DNA of 52,993 bases from WLJO01 sp945889085 (GTDB taxonomy: Bacteria; Actinomycetota; Acidimicrobiia; Acidimicrobiales; Ilumatobacteraceae), in contig CAMDBM010000019.1 of assembly GCA_945889085.1 (NCBI GenBank), positions 1 to 52,993 on the forward strand. Direction: 5' to 3'. Made by a program: the position numbers and the translations under genes. Shown in pieces: positions 16,122 to 25,291 of this stretch; positions within the stretch are counted from its first letter, which is position 1, and each line of letters begins with the position of its first letter. The notes under the pieces were generated by a model. The model was not told the origin of the DNA. It made no database searches and saw only the letters and a list, made by a program, of their open reading frames with translations.

Positions 16122-17594
16122 GTGGCCACCGGGGGTTCGACAGCATTCCGCTTCGACAACACCTTTGTGCGTGACCTTCCGGGCCTCTGCGAGCCGTGGA
16201 AGGCAGCGGTGTTTCCCGCGGCCCACCTGACCGTCCTCAACGAATCCCTCGCCCGCGAACTCGGCGTGGACCCGGACGCGCTGCGTGCCGGTTCGGTAGT
16301 TGAGTCACTCGTCGGTCATCCCGCCCCAGCCGGTGCCGAACCGGTTGCTCAGGTGTACTCCGGTCACCAGTTCGGGAACTTCAACCCGCGGCTCGGGGAC
16401 GGACGCGCACTGCTCCTCGGCGAGATCATCGACATCGAGGGTCGCCGCCGGGATCTCCATCTGAAGGGCTCGGGACGGACGCCGTTCGCACGTGGTGGTG
16501 ACGGCAAGGCCGCGCTCGGCCCGATGTTGCGCGAGTACGTCATCGGGGAGGCCATGCACGGTCTCGGCATTCCCACCACCCGGGCGCTCGCGGTGATCGC
16601 CACCGGGGAGTCCGTCCAGCGGGAAACACCGCTCCCGGGGGCAGTGCTCGCACGTGTCGCGGCGAGTCACGTCCGCGTCGGAACGTTTGAGTACGCGGCC
16701 CGATCGGGCGACGTGGATCTGCTTCGCCGCCTCGCGGACTACGTGATCCAGCGCCACTACCCGGACGCACTGGACGCGGACAACGCGTACCTTGCCCTCT
16801 ACGCCGGTGCCGTCGATCGTCAGGCTGCTCTCGTCGCCCGGTGGATGCTCGTGGGCTTTGTGCACGGTGTGATGAACACCGACAACATGACGCTGTCGGG
16901 CGAGTCGATCGACTTCGGGCCGTGCGCGTTCATGGACGGATTCAACCCCGAGACGGTCTTCAGCTCGATCGATCACAGCGGGCGCTACGCGTACGGCAAC
17001 CAACCGGCCGTGGCTCAGTGGAACCTCGCCCGGCTCGGCGAGACATTGCTCCCGCTCATCGGGGAGTCCCCGGAGGATGCCGCCGAGGCCGCTACCGACG
17101 TGTTGCGCTCGTTCCGCGATCGCTACGACACCCACCACCGTGCGGGCTTGCGCCGCAGGCTCGGGCTCGACGCTGCCACCGGCGTGCGCCTCGTGGAGGC
17201 CGATGCCCTCGGTGCAGAACTGCTCACCGTCTTCGAGTCGCAGCACCTCGACCTCAACGGAACCTTCCGCTCGCTCGCAGGCGCCCTTCGTGACGGCGTC
17301 TGCCCGGTGCTGCCGGCCCCGTGGCTCGAGCGGTGGCACAACTGCGTGCTGGCCGATGGGCGCGACGTGCAACGTGTGTCGGCGTGCCTCGATGCGGTCA
17401 ACCCGCTGTACGTTCCGCGCAATCACGAGGTGGACGCCGCACTGACTGCGGCCATTGCGGGGGACCTTGCGCCCTTCTCGCTCCTCGTCGAGGCCGTCAG
17501 CCGTCCGTATGAGGAGAGGCCGGGCCTCGGGCGGTTTGCGCAGCCGGCCTCGCCGGAGTTCACCAGCAGCTTCCGGACCTACTGCGGTACCTGA
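16122..17594 (+). CDS. selO: Protein adenylyltransferase SelO
   Basis: 490 residues if GTG 16122 is the start; an in-frame GTG at 16071 would sit over the arsR operator. The SelO pseudokinase core is clear: QVYSGHQFGNFNPRLGDGRA, LHLKGSGRTPFARGGDG, and HGVMNTDNMTLSGE followed by IDFGPCAFMDGF, with the N and D that bind metals. SelO transfers AMP from ATP to protein hydroxyls, with roles in redox stress. The C terminus ends TYCGT, with a cysteine where eukaryotic SelO has selenocysteine. It diverges from the arsenic operon, which may be chance. Confidence 0.93.
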   Translation: MATGGSTAFRFDNTFVRDLPGLCEPWKAAVFPAAHLTVLNESLARELGVDPDALRAGSVVESLVGHPAPAGAEPVAQVYSGHQFGNFNPRLGDGRALLLGEIIDIEGRRRDLHLKGSGRTPFARGGDGKAALGPMLREYVIGEAMHGLGIPTTRALAVIATGESVQRETPLPGAVLARVAASHVRVGTFEYAARSGDVDLLRRLADYVIQRHYPDALDADNAYLALYAGAVDRQAALVARWMLVGFVHGVMNTDNMTLSGESIDFGPCAFMDGFNPETVFSSIDHSGRYAYGNQPAVAQWNLARLGETLLPLIGESPEDAAEAATDVLRSFRDRYDTHHRAGLRRRLGLDAATGVRLVEADALGAELLTVFESQHLDLNGTFRSLAGALRDGVCPVLPAPWLERWHNCVLADGRDVQRVSACLDAVNPLYVPRNHEVDAALTAAIAGDLAPFSLLVEAVSRPYEERPGLGRFAQPASPEFTSSFRTYCGT

Positions 17595-17606
17595 TCGGGC
17601 GGGGCC

Positions 17607-18284
17607 CTAGTCCCCGGTGCCCAAGCGGCGGAGATCGGCAACGTTGGCCTCGAAGCCGCTGTTTGGCGCCTCGGTAGCGGTGGTGTCTATGTAGTCGACG
17701 AGCAACCGGGCCTGTTCGGAGCGGTTGCCCCGGATCCGCTGTGCGACCCGGTCGGCGAGCCCCATCTCGTTGGCGATCGTGCGTGCCACATAGCGCCCCG
17801 CAGCGCCCTGCATGCCGCCGAGCTCACCGGCGGCGGCTGCCGCGATGAGCGCGGCGGCAACCCGAGCCGCCACCGGTTTCGCTGCAGCCCAGTCCACCTT
17901 GTCGGCAAGGTCCTTCATCCGTTGCGCGGCAGCACTGTCGCGCGCAGCGCCGGAGACGTTGTTCCAGTTCACGCGGCCGAGAAGGTCCGCAACCTCGGCA
18001 GCCTCGGCGGCGTCGGCCGCCTCCTGCTCCGCTGCGGCGTCCGCATCGTCACGCGGCGCTCCCTGCGGAACCTCCTCCGTATCGGAAGCGAGCCAGGCCT
18101 TGATCGCGTCGATCGCGTTCGGCCCGATCCGCTGCACGGGAGAGTCATCACCCTCACGACCCTTGCGGTACTCGTCTTTCAGGGTCACGGACGCTGCCTT
18201 CATGCGCTCCGTCGCCCGCCGGAGGAATCCAACGGCGGGCGGGGCCGCAGCGTCGCTGCTGTCGTGGTGGACATCGTCAGTCAC
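17607..18284 (-). CDS. Hypothetical Ala-rich protein
   Basis: 225 residues from GTG 18284, whose start overlaps the malQ stop by 8 bases. The N-terminal 55 residues are low-complexity. The middle is an A/E/D-rich helical stretch (AAAEQEAADAAEAAE), then ARDSAAAQRMKDLADKVDWAAAKPVAARV, cut here to the motif WAAAKPVAARVAAALIAAAA, a helix that is hydrophobic enough to sit near a membrane but not a clear TM segment. I do not recognise a family. It is probably co-transcribed with malQ. A surface or scaffold role is possible but unsupported. Confidence 0.6.
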   Translation of the reverse strand: MTDDVHHDSSDAAAPPAVGFLRRATERMKAASVTLKDEYRKGREGDDSPVQRIGPNAIDAIKAWLASDTEEVPQGAPRDDADAAAEQEAADAAEAAEVADLLGRVNWNNVSGAARDSAAAQRMKDLADKVDWAAAKPVAARVAAALIAAAAAGELGGMQGAAGRYVARTIANEMGLADRVAQRIRGNRSEQARLLVDYIDTTATEAPNSGFEANVADLRRLGTGD

Positions 18285-20022
18285 GCCGGGCCTCCCGGAA
18301 CGCCTGTGTGCTCGCGCGGACGAGTGGTCGCCGATCGAGATCCTCGATGCGGACCGGTAGCCGTCGGCACCAGTTCGGGTGCTCCACAACCGTGCCCGGC
18401 ACATTGGGTCGTTCGACGGATGCGCACAGGTCCTCGAGGGTAGCGAGCCGCAGGAGCGCGGGGGAGCGGGCGAGGAGGTGATGCATCGAGAGCGCCACGT
18501 CCTCGGCGAGCGAGCCGGCCGGAGCATGAGTGAGCGAGGTCAGCCGGTCTGCCATTGCGCGGTCGCCGTCGCGTCCCTGCCAAACCGCTGCAACCGTCGG
18601 CAGGTCGTGAGTGGTGAGCGTTGCCAGACACTGCCGGGGCCACCGTGTCGGGGGGTCCTGCTCGAACCAGGCGACCTTGGTGCCGAGGATGCCGCTCGCC
18701 TGCAGGGTGTCCCGGACGCCCTCGCCCACGGTGCCGAGATCTTCCCCTACGAGGAAGGCCCCCGCGCGATGCGCCTCAAGTCGAAGGATGCCAACGAGCA
18801 CGTCACTCGGTTGCTGGACGTACGCGCCGTCACGCGGGGACGCTCCCGGCGGGACCCACCAGAGCCTGAAGAGGCCCATGACGTGATCGATGCGGAGCCC
18901 TGCGAAGCCCCGGAGGGCGGCGCGGACCGTCTCCACGAACGGTTGGAAACGTTGCGATCGCAGCGCGATGGGGTTGAAGGGTGGCAGCCCCCAGTCCTGT
19001 CCGTCGGGAGTGAACATGTCCGGTGGTGCACCCGCCCTCCAGTCGAGAGCCAACTGGTCTTGGTACCGCCAGGCATCGGCGCCGGACGCGTCGAACCCCA
19101 CGGCGAGATCGCCGATCAGGTGAACGTCTGGTGCGCTGCGCTTCGCGCCGGTGAGCTGGCGGCTCACGAGCCACTGGCACCACGAGTGGAACTGCACGTC
19201 GAAGTCCTCGCGGTCGAAGTCGGTCACCGCCGGCGAGTCGGGACGACGGAATTCCTCGGGCCACTCACGCCAGTTGTTGCCGTAGCGTTCCGCAAGCGCG
19301 CACCACACGGAGTAGAGCCGGAGCGGCTCGCCCTGCGCCTCCACCCACCGCCCCCAACTGTCGCCGACGGCAGAGCTGATGAACCACGACTGCAGCGCCG
19401 ACCGCTTCATTCTCCACACGTGGTTGCGGTCAATGAGCGAGCCGGATGCGTCCTCGGGCAGGCCCGGTACGCGCAGGTGGAGTGGGTTCCACCAGAGACG
19501 GCTGCTCGGGTAGTACGGGCTGTCCTGCTGCGGCAGGACAGGTGAAGGGGCGTGGAGCGGGCTGAGCAGCACGGCCCCCGCGCCCGCCGGTGCGGCCCAG
19601 CGCAACAGCGCGCCGAGATCACCGAAGTCGCCGATCCCCTGCGATCCCTCCGAGCGGAGTGAGTACAACTGAGCGGCGACCCCCCACACGTCGGGCGCAT
19701 CGGGGGCGCGGCGCGGGGCCACCACGAGGAAGGTAACGGGGCCGCCGTTGAGCGGAACGAGGTCGTGATAGCCGAGCGGAAGGTTGTCGGGAATGGATTC
19801 CAGCGGTCCGGTCTCGGTGCCGTCCTCCAGACGGATGATGCACGGGCTCCAGAGGCGGGCAGTGTCGCCCGCGCTGACGCACCAGGCCGGGGGGGCCGCA
19901 TCCGGATCGCCGAGTACTGCACGCAGAGCCCGGCGGGTTTCCGGCGGTGTCTCGTGCCACTGACCGTCGGTGCCGTGGTATCCGTCGGAGATCCCCCAGG
20001 CGTCGGTCACGTTCCTCAGCAT
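18277..20022 (-). CDS. malQ: 4-alpha-glucanotransferase (amylomaltase)
   Basis: 581 residues from ATG 20022; the longer in-frame extension overlaps the divergent gene and is rejected. GH77 marks: YSLRSEGSQGIGDFGDL, DSPYYPSS and WNPL, then LRIDHVMGLFRLWWVP with the nucleophilic aspartate, GEDLGTVGEGV with the acid/base glutamate, and TTHDLPTVAAVW. It transfers glucan segments between maltodextrins or glycogen branches. No glycogen or maltose genes are adjacent. It is divergent from a small coiled-coil gene 24 bases away. Confidence 0.93.
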   Translation of the reverse strand: MLRNVTDAWGISDGYHGTDGQWHETPPETRRALRAVLGDPDAAPPAWCVSAGDTARLWSPCIIRLEDGTETGPLESIPDNLPLGYHDLVPLNGGPVTFLVVAPRRAPDAPDVWGVAAQLYSLRSEGSQGIGDFGDLGALLRWAAPAGAGAVLLSPLHAPSPVLPQQDSPYYPSSRLWWNPLHLRVPGLPEDASGSLIDRNHVWRMKRSALQSWFISSAVGDSWGRWVEAQGEPLRLYSVWCALAERYGNNWREWPEEFRRPDSPAVTDFDREDFDVQFHSWCQWLVSRQLTGAKRSAPDVHLIGDLAVGFDASGADAWRYQDQLALDWRAGAPPDMFTPDGQDWGLPPFNPIALRSQRFQPFVETVRAALRGFAGLRIDHVMGLFRLWWVPPGASPRDGAYVQQPSDVLVGILRLEAHRAGAFLVGEDLGTVGEGVRDTLQASGILGTKVAWFEQDPPTRWPRQCLATLTTHDLPTVAAVWQGRDGDRAMADRLTSLTHAPAGSLAEDVALSMHHLLARSPALLRLATLEDLCASVERPNVPGTVVEHPNWCRRLPVRIEDLDRRPLVRASTQAFREARRD

Positions 20023-20046
20023 GCCAGCGCTCCTACACTTCTCACG

Positions 20047-20331
20047 ATGGGGAAATGGCTCGTGGAGCGTCGCCTTACCGGCATCAGTGGTCGCCTGCGT
20101 GCCCTCCGTGAGGAGCTTCGCGTGATCGACGAGCAGTTGCTGTACCTCGCCGACGAGGCCGACGACAGCCGCATCCGCTCGCTCGTGTCGGAGACGCCGC
20201 TGGCCGGACACGAGTTCCGGGAGGCGAATCGACACGCGGAGGCGATGGGCTCACGACGTCAGGAAGTGCTCGACAACATCGCCCGCCTCGAGCACCGGCA
20301 AGACGAATTGCTCGACCAACTCAGCGGCTGA
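20047..20331 (+). CDS. Small coiled-coil protein, unknown
   Basis: 94 residues from ATG 20047, a short gap from divergent malQ. Nearly all helix: charged heptads run through LRALREELRVIDEQLLYLAD and the C-terminal RRQEVLDNIARLEHRQDELL region, so two antiparallel or paired coiled coils are likely. No signal, TM or metal motif. It ends 17 bases before pdtaR and may be co-transcribed with it. I do not recognise the family; a regulatory partner role for the ANTAR protein is inference from position. Confidence 0.6.
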   Translation: MGKWLVERRLTGISGRLRALREELRVIDEQLLYLADEADDSRIRSLVSETPLAGHEFREANRHAEAMGSRRQEVLDNIARLEHRQDELLDQLSG

Positions 20332-20348
20332 ACCGACATACTTGACCG

Positions 20349-20924
20349 GTGACCATCAGAGTCGTCATCGCAGAGGATGAGGCAATCATCCGTCTCGACC
20401 TCAAAGAAACCCTCGAGGAAGAGGGCTACGAGGTTGTCGGCGAGACCGGCCGCGGGGATACCGCCCTGCAACTCGTGCGGGACCTCCGCCCAGACCTCGC
20501 GATCCTCGACATCAAGATGCCGGGCATGACCGGGCTCGAAGTTGCGGCGCAACTGAACACCGAGCGGATCTGCGGCGTCCTCATACTCACGGCGTTCAGC
20601 CAGCGTGAGGTGGTGGAGCAGGCCCGGGATGCGGGTGCGCTGGCCTACCTCGTGAAGCCGTACCAGAAGAGCGACCTGATCCCCGCGATCGAGGTGGCAA
20701 TCGGGCGCTTCCGGGAGCTGTCCGCGCTGTCCGGCGAGGTCGGTCGGCTGGAGGACCAACTCGAGACGCGCAAGATCATCGACCGCGCCAAGGGAATCCT
20801 GCAGAACGACTGCGGCCTTACCGAGGCGGACTCGTTCACCTTCATCCAGCGCAGCGCGATGAGCCAGCGGACGCGCATGAGGGACATCGCGGACCAGATC
20901 GTCGCCGGCTCGCTGCGTCCTTAG
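20349..20924 (+). CDS. pdtaR: ANTAR-domain response regulator PdtaR
   Basis: 191 residues from GTG 20349. The receiver has the full acidic pocket: IAEDEA at 7-12, phospho-acceptor D in LAILDIKMPGM, T in LTAFS, and K in VKPYQKSDL. The C-terminal ANTAR domain (LETRKIIDRAKGILQNDC to SQRTRMRDIADQIV) binds paired RNA hairpins and prevents transcription termination. In mycobacteria it answers the PdtaS kinase. No kinase gene is in the window. It sits ahead of polA, as in other actinobacteria. Confidence 0.92.
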   Translation: MTIRVVIAEDEAIIRLDLKETLEEEGYEVVGETGRGDTALQLVRDLRPDLAILDIKMPGMTGLEVAAQLNTERICGVLILTAFSQREVVEQARDAGALAYLVKPYQKSDLIPAIEVAIGRFRELSALSGEVGRLEDQLETRKIIDRAKGILQNDCGLTEADSFTFIQRSAMSQRTRMRDIADQIVAGSLRP

Positions 20925-20933
20925 TCCGCCGGG

Positions 20934-20945
20934 GCTCAGCTGAGC
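20934..20945. other. 12-bp palindrome in pdtaR-polA gap
   Basis: GCTCAGCTGAGC is a perfect palindrome ten bases after the pdtaR stop, followed by a second short hairpin CACC-GCGCGT-GGTG. The rest of the 136-base gap to polA shows no clear promoter. Could be a weak terminator or ANTAR-type RNA hairpins. Confidence 0.35.
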
Positions 20946-21060
20946 ATCACCGCGCGTGGTGCGAGCGACGACGTGACGGTGTTGCCCCCGCCAAGGCACC
21001 CCGGTGAGGTGGCACCGGCACGCGCAGTGAGCGCCCGGCTGCGGAAGTTAGGGTGGCTAG

Positions 21061-23727
21061 GTGGGCACGGTGTTATTGCTGGACGGGAACTCCCTCGCCT
21101 ATCGGGCGTTTTTCGCCCTGCCGACCGACATGGCCACGGCATCGGGGCAGGTCACCAACGCGGTGTACGGCTTCACCTCGATGCTCATCAACCTCATCAA
21201 GGATCATCATCCGAAGGCGGTCGTTGCTGCGTTCGACCGGCCCGAGCCGACGTTCCGGCACATCGCTAACCCGGCGTACAAGGCCCAGCGCGAGGCGAGC
21301 CCCGACATCCTTCGTCAGCAGATGGGCCTGGTGCGGGAGGTACTCGCGGCACTGGGCATCACTGCGCTCGACGCACCGGGCTGGGAGGCCGACGACCTCA
21401 TTGCAACGATGGTCGAGCGCGTGCGCGGCACGGGCGACGACGTCATCATTGTCACGGGGGACCGGGACAGTTATCAGCTCGTCGAGGACCCGCTCGTGCG
21501 TGTGCTGTACAACAAGCGCGGCGTGAGTGACTACGCGCTCTACGACGAGGCCGGCATCCTCGAGCGCACCGGGGTCACCCCGAAGCAGTATCCGGAGTAC
21601 GCGGCGCTGCGCGGGGACCCGAGTGACAACCTGCCGGGTGTGCCCGGGGTTGGGGAGAAGACGGCCGCGAAACTCATCAACGCCTACGGCGATCTGAACG
21701 GCATCTACCGGAACGTTGGGTCGCAGACCCCCAAGCTTCGCGAGTCGCTCACCGCCAACGAGGCACAGGCGCGCATGAACCACGACCTGATGCTGCTTCG
21801 CAGGGATGCCCCGATCACCGTGGATGTTCAGCAGGCCGAGATCCACCCGGACATGGTCGAGGTGAGGCGACTGTTCGACTTCCTCGAGTTCCGGGCGCTG
21901 TTCGACCGGTTGCGTCTGGTGATCGGCTCGGGGGACGACGACCCGGATGCCGCCGATGGGGCGGACGCTGCGAATACCGTCGAGGCCGAGGTCAGCGCCG
22001 CAGGCAGTGCCGCGGAGGCGATCGCTGCACTGGCAGGGTGCACGACGCTCGACCTTGCGGGCGCATGGACGGGCCAACCCGGTCGCTCTCCGCTCAGCGG
22101 GCTCGCCGTCATGACAAACCCGGATCTCGCCGAGGTCCTGTGGATCCCGGCGAGCATGCTCGGCGATGCCTCGCTCGTCGCTGCGCTCGACGACGGGCGC
22201 CCCGTCCGATCGCACGACGCCAAGCCCCTGATGCGCTCGCTGCTCGGTCTGGGTGTGGACCTGCATCACCTCACGCTCGACACCGTGATCGCCGCATACC
22301 TGCTGGACCCGGCCGAGGGTCGGTACTCCCTCGGCGAACTGCTCACCCGATACACGGGCGATGTGCTCCCTGCCGAGGGTGCACCGAGCGGCCAACTGGA
22401 CTTCGGCGACACCTCGGTGGACGACTCGATCGGTGCGGGTCGCGCAGCGCTCGCCGTGTCGAGGCTCGCACCAGCCATTGAGGCTGCGCTCGAGGCGCAG
22501 GGTATGGATGCGCTCTACCGGAACATCGAGAACCCGCTCGTTCGGGTGCTCGCCAAAATGGAGCACGACGGTGTCGCCGTGGACGTTGCGGAACTGCGCG
22601 CGCTCAACCAGCGCTTCACGTCGGAGTGCCAGCGGCTCATGGCCGAGGTGCATCTCGTGGCAGGGCGCGAGTTCAACCTCAACTCCACTGTCCAGCTCCG
22701 GGAGATCCTGTTCGGCGAGCGCGGCCTTGCCCCTGTCAAGAAGACCAAAACCGGGTTCTCCACCGACGCACAGTCGCTCGAGAAACTGCGCGACCAATGG
22801 CCGGAGTTCATCAACCCCCTGCTCGAGTACCGGGAGTTTGAGAAGCTGCGCTCCACGTACGGGGAGGGGCTCCTCGCCGAGGTTGCCGCCGACGGACGGA
22901 TTCACGCCACCTTCAACCAGACGGTTGCACGGACGGGTCGCCTCAGCTCGGACCAGCCGAACCTCCACAACATCCCGGTGCGCAGCGAGGAGGGCAGGCA
23001 GTTCCGCAAGGCGTTCGTCGCCGCCCCGGGCAGTGTGCTGCTCATAGCGGACTACAACCAGATCGAACTGCGCTGCATCGCTCACCTCGCCGAGGACCCG
23101 GGCCTCATCGATGCCTTCACGGGTGGCGAGGACATCCACAACGCAACGGCGGCGCGCGTGTTCGGCGTGGACCCGGTGTCGGTCACGCTCGAGCAGCGCT
23201 CGAAGGCGAAGATGGTCTCGTACGGGCTTGCCTACGGCATGGAGGCATACGGGCTTGCACAGCGGCTCAACATCCCGCGCGCCGAGGCCGCGGAGATCCT
23301 CCACGCGTACTTCGCGGCGTTCCCCAACGTGAATGCGTACATGGAGCAGACGGTCAAGCAGGCTAAGGCACGTGGTTACACCGAGACGCTGTTCGGTCGC
23401 CGACGCCCGATTCCGGATCTGCAGAGCAGCAACTTCAGCGTTCGTGCCGCGGCCGAGCGCCAGGCGATGAACGCCGGCATCCAGGGCCTCGCTGCCGACA
23501 TCTTCAAAGTGGCCCTCGTCCGTCTCGACGCTGCGCTGGAGTCAACCTCGCTGGCGAGCAGAGTGGTACTGCAGGTGCACGACGAGATCCTCGTGGAGGC
23601 ACCGGAGGCCGAGCAGGATGTCGTGCGCTCGCTGATGATCGACACGATGCGCGGTGCCGCCGAACTGCGCGTACCACTTGAGGTGAACATGTCGTCTGGG
23701 CGCACCTGGGCGGCCGCCAAGGGGTAG
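21061..23727 (+). CDS. polA: DNA polymerase I
   Basis: 888 residues from GTG 21061 (MGTVLLLDGNSLAYRAF). Domains in order: 5'-3' exonuclease (about 1-300; TGDRDSYQLV, GDPSDNLPGVPGVGEKTA), a degenerate 3'-5' exonuclease (about 320-490), and the polymerase (about 500-888; DYNQIELRCIAHL, O-helix RSKAKMVSYGLAYGME, and QVHDEILVE). The exonuclease aspartates and glutamate are mostly gone: TLDLAGAW replaces DTETD. The O-helix has Y721 where E. coli has F762. Functions in gap filling and Okazaki primer removal. It follows pdtaR and is followed within 3 bases by an antisense-strand transporter gene. Confidence 0.96.
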   Translation: MGTVLLLDGNSLAYRAFFALPTDMATASGQVTNAVYGFTSMLINLIKDHHPKAVVAAFDRPEPTFRHIANPAYKAQREASPDILRQQMGLVREVLAALGITALDAPGWEADDLIATMVERVRGTGDDVIIVTGDRDSYQLVEDPLVRVLYNKRGVSDYALYDEAGILERTGVTPKQYPEYAALRGDPSDNLPGVPGVGEKTAAKLINAYGDLNGIYRNVGSQTPKLRESLTANEAQARMNHDLMLLRRDAPITVDVQQAEIHPDMVEVRRLFDFLEFRALFDRLRLVIGSGDDDPDAADGADAANTVEAEVSAAGSAAEAIAALAGCTTLDLAGAWTGQPGRSPLSGLAVMTNPDLAEVLWIPASMLGDASLVAALDDGRPVRSHDAKPLMRSLLGLGVDLHHLTLDTVIAAYLLDPAEGRYSLGELLTRYTGDVLPAEGAPSGQLDFGDTSVDDSIGAGRAALAVSRLAPAIEAALEAQGMDALYRNIENPLVRVLAKMEHDGVAVDVAELRALNQRFTSECQRLMAEVHLVAGREFNLNSTVQLREILFGERGLAPVKKTKTGFSTDAQSLEKLRDQWPEFINPLLEYREFEKLRSTYGEGLLAEVAADGRIHATFNQTVARTGRLSSDQPNLHNIPVRSEEGRQFRKAFVAAPGSVLLIADYNQIELRCIAHLAEDPGLIDAFTGGEDIHNATAARVFGVDPVSVTLEQRSKAKMVSYGLAYGMEAYGLAQRLNIPRAEAAEILHAYFAAFPNVNAYMEQTVKQAKARGYTETLFGRRRPIPDLQSSNFSVRAAAERQAMNAGIQGLAADIFKVALVRLDAALESTSLASRVVLQVHDEILVEAPEAEQDVVRSLMIDTMRGAAELRVPLEVNMSSGRTWAAAKG

Positions 23728-23730
23728 CGC

Positions 23731-24489
23731 CTATCCGGTTGCCAGGTTCACCACGGCGTTGACGATCGCCCCGACGGCACTCGCGAGAAGTACCGCTAAC
23801 ACCACGTGGTCGAAGCGGCGCCGGGCGAGCCGCAGGCTCAGTCGCTGACCGGCCAGGACGAACAGCGTCTGAACCGGCACGACGGCGAGCGCGAGAAGGA
23901 CGACATCCAGATGGATCTTCCCGCGTGAGGCGAAGAGGATCACGGCGACGACCTGAGCAGTGACGAAGAGCGTGCTGATGGTTCCGCGGAACCGGCTAAT
24001 CGACAGCTGGTGAGCACGAAGGTTGATCACCATCGGTGGCCCGTTCGTCCCGACACTCGTATTGAGCACGCCGCTCAGGAAGCCGAGGAGAACATCGCTC
24101 GTCCTCGTTGCACGGCGCAGTTCCACGCCGGTGAGCATGAGGACCGTGACGGTGCCCGTGACGACCGCGATCGTGAGCCGGAGCGGGGCGTCGCCAATGG
24201 TCTCGAGAACGACGAGCCCGAGTGGCATGCCGACGAGCGAGGCAATGGTCATCCGGGTGGCCACCGGGCGGTCGATGTCCCGGCGGAATCTGAGGAAGTC
24301 CTGGATGGCCGGTGCCAGGCCGCACACGGTGATGAGGATGACGGCGCGGGCAGGGGCGACGACGATCGAGCACAGCGGTGTGGCGGCGAGGAAGTAGCCG
24401 AACCCAGAGAGGCCGGAGACGAAACCGCTTGCCGTCAGGATGACTGCGAGGAGTGCGATCTGGCCGGCCGACATGAGAACGCGAACCAT
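23731..24489 (-). CDS. TauE/SafE-family membrane transporter
   Basis: 252 residues from ATG 24489; a TTG nine bases upstream is possible. About eight hydrophobic helices. The first half has ASGFVSGLSGFGYFLAATPL and the second half GFLSGVLNTSVGTNGPPMV, the two repeats of the TauE/SafE fold with the conserved GxxxxxxGxGG-like turns. These proteins are thought to export sulfite, sulfoacetate or other organic anions. Convergent with polA and divergent from a methyltransferase 8 bases away. Substrate unknown. Confidence 0.8.
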   Translation of the reverse strand: MVRVLMSAGQIALLAVILTASGFVSGLSGFGYFLAATPLCSIVVAPARAVILITVCGLAPAIQDFLRFRRDIDRPVATRMTIASLVGMPLGLVVLETIGDAPLRLTIAVVTGTVTVLMLTGVELRRATRTSDVLLGFLSGVLNTSVGTNGPPMVINLRAHQLSISRFRGTISTLFVTAQVVAVILFASRGKIHLDVVLLALAVVPVQTLFVLAGQRLSLRLARRRFDHVVLAVLLASAVGAIVNAVVNLATG

Positions 24490-24497
24490 AGGGCACA

Positions 24498-25214
24498 ATG
24501 AGCGGTGCCATGACCGACCACTGGTTCGAACCCCTCGCGGACTACCTCGGGAATGCCTATCTCCGCTACTCGTTTACGAAGGGGACCCGCCAGGAGGTCG
24601 ACGCAATCGTCGCTGCACTGGGTCTGGAGCCGGGTCAACGCGTGCTCGATGTCGGATGCGGGCCGGGCCGGCACGGCTACGAACTTGCCCGTCGGGGTAT
24701 CACGGTGCACGGCGTGGACATCTCGCAACGCTTCGTGGACCTCGCCAACGCCTCCGCGCCGGAGGGCGCGACGTTCGAGCGCCTCGACGCCCGCTCCCTC
24801 GGGTTCGACGCCGAGTTCGACGCCGTCATCTGCCTCTGTCAGGGCGCCTTTGGGCTGATGACCGCTGGTGGCGACGACGCGTTGGTGCTGGAGGGCATTG
24901 CCCGGGCACTGAGGCCCGGTGGGCGCCTCGCCCTCAGTGCGTTCAGCGCGTACTTCGCCGTCCGGTATCACGACGGGGCCGTGTTCGACGCCGATCGAGG
25001 GATCTCCCACGAGCGGACCGAGATCCGCAACGAGGCGGGGGAATCTCGAGAGACCGATCTCTGGACTGCTTGCTACACCCCTCGCGAACTGCGGCTTCTC
25101 TGTTCGGCCGTCGGCCTCCACGTCGACGAAATCTGGGCGGTGACCCCGGGCGACTATGTGCGCAGGCCGCCGAGCACCGAAACCCCCGAACACCTCGTTC
25201 TCGCCCACCGATAG
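24498..25214 (+). CDS. Class I SAM-dependent methyltransferase
   Basis: 238 residues from ATG 24498; ATG 24510 (MTDHWFEPLADYLG) is an equally likely start. SAM motif I is VLDVGCGPGRHGYELARRG, followed by VDIS at the end of strand 2 and LRPGGRLALS as a late motif. Contains a C-terminal YTPRELRLL helix common in Methyltransf_25-like proteins. Substrate not readable. It lies between polA and rpsA, away from obvious partners, divergent from the TauE-like gene. Confidence 0.8.
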   Translation: MSGAMTDHWFEPLADYLGNAYLRYSFTKGTRQEVDAIVAALGLEPGQRVLDVGCGPGRHGYELARRGITVHGVDISQRFVDLANASAPEGATFERLDARSLGFDAEFDAVICLCQGAFGLMTAGGDDALVLEGIARALRPGGRLALSAFSAYFAVRYHDGAVFDADRGISHERTEIRNEAGESRETDLWTACYTPRELRLLCSAVGLHVDEIWAVTPGDYVRRPPSTETPEHLVLAHR

Positions 25215-25291
25215 AGGTGTTGAGCGGCCACTCCCGGTGGCGGATCTTCGGGCGCGGTGGTACTCTTCCCCGGTTCATATCCCTTTGATCC

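Noticed and set aside
21073..23304. 743-codon open frame antisense to polA
   Set aside because: High-GC codon bias in polA removes stops from this antisense frame. The translation is Arg/His/Val-rich with no domain, and polA motifs are complete on the + strand.
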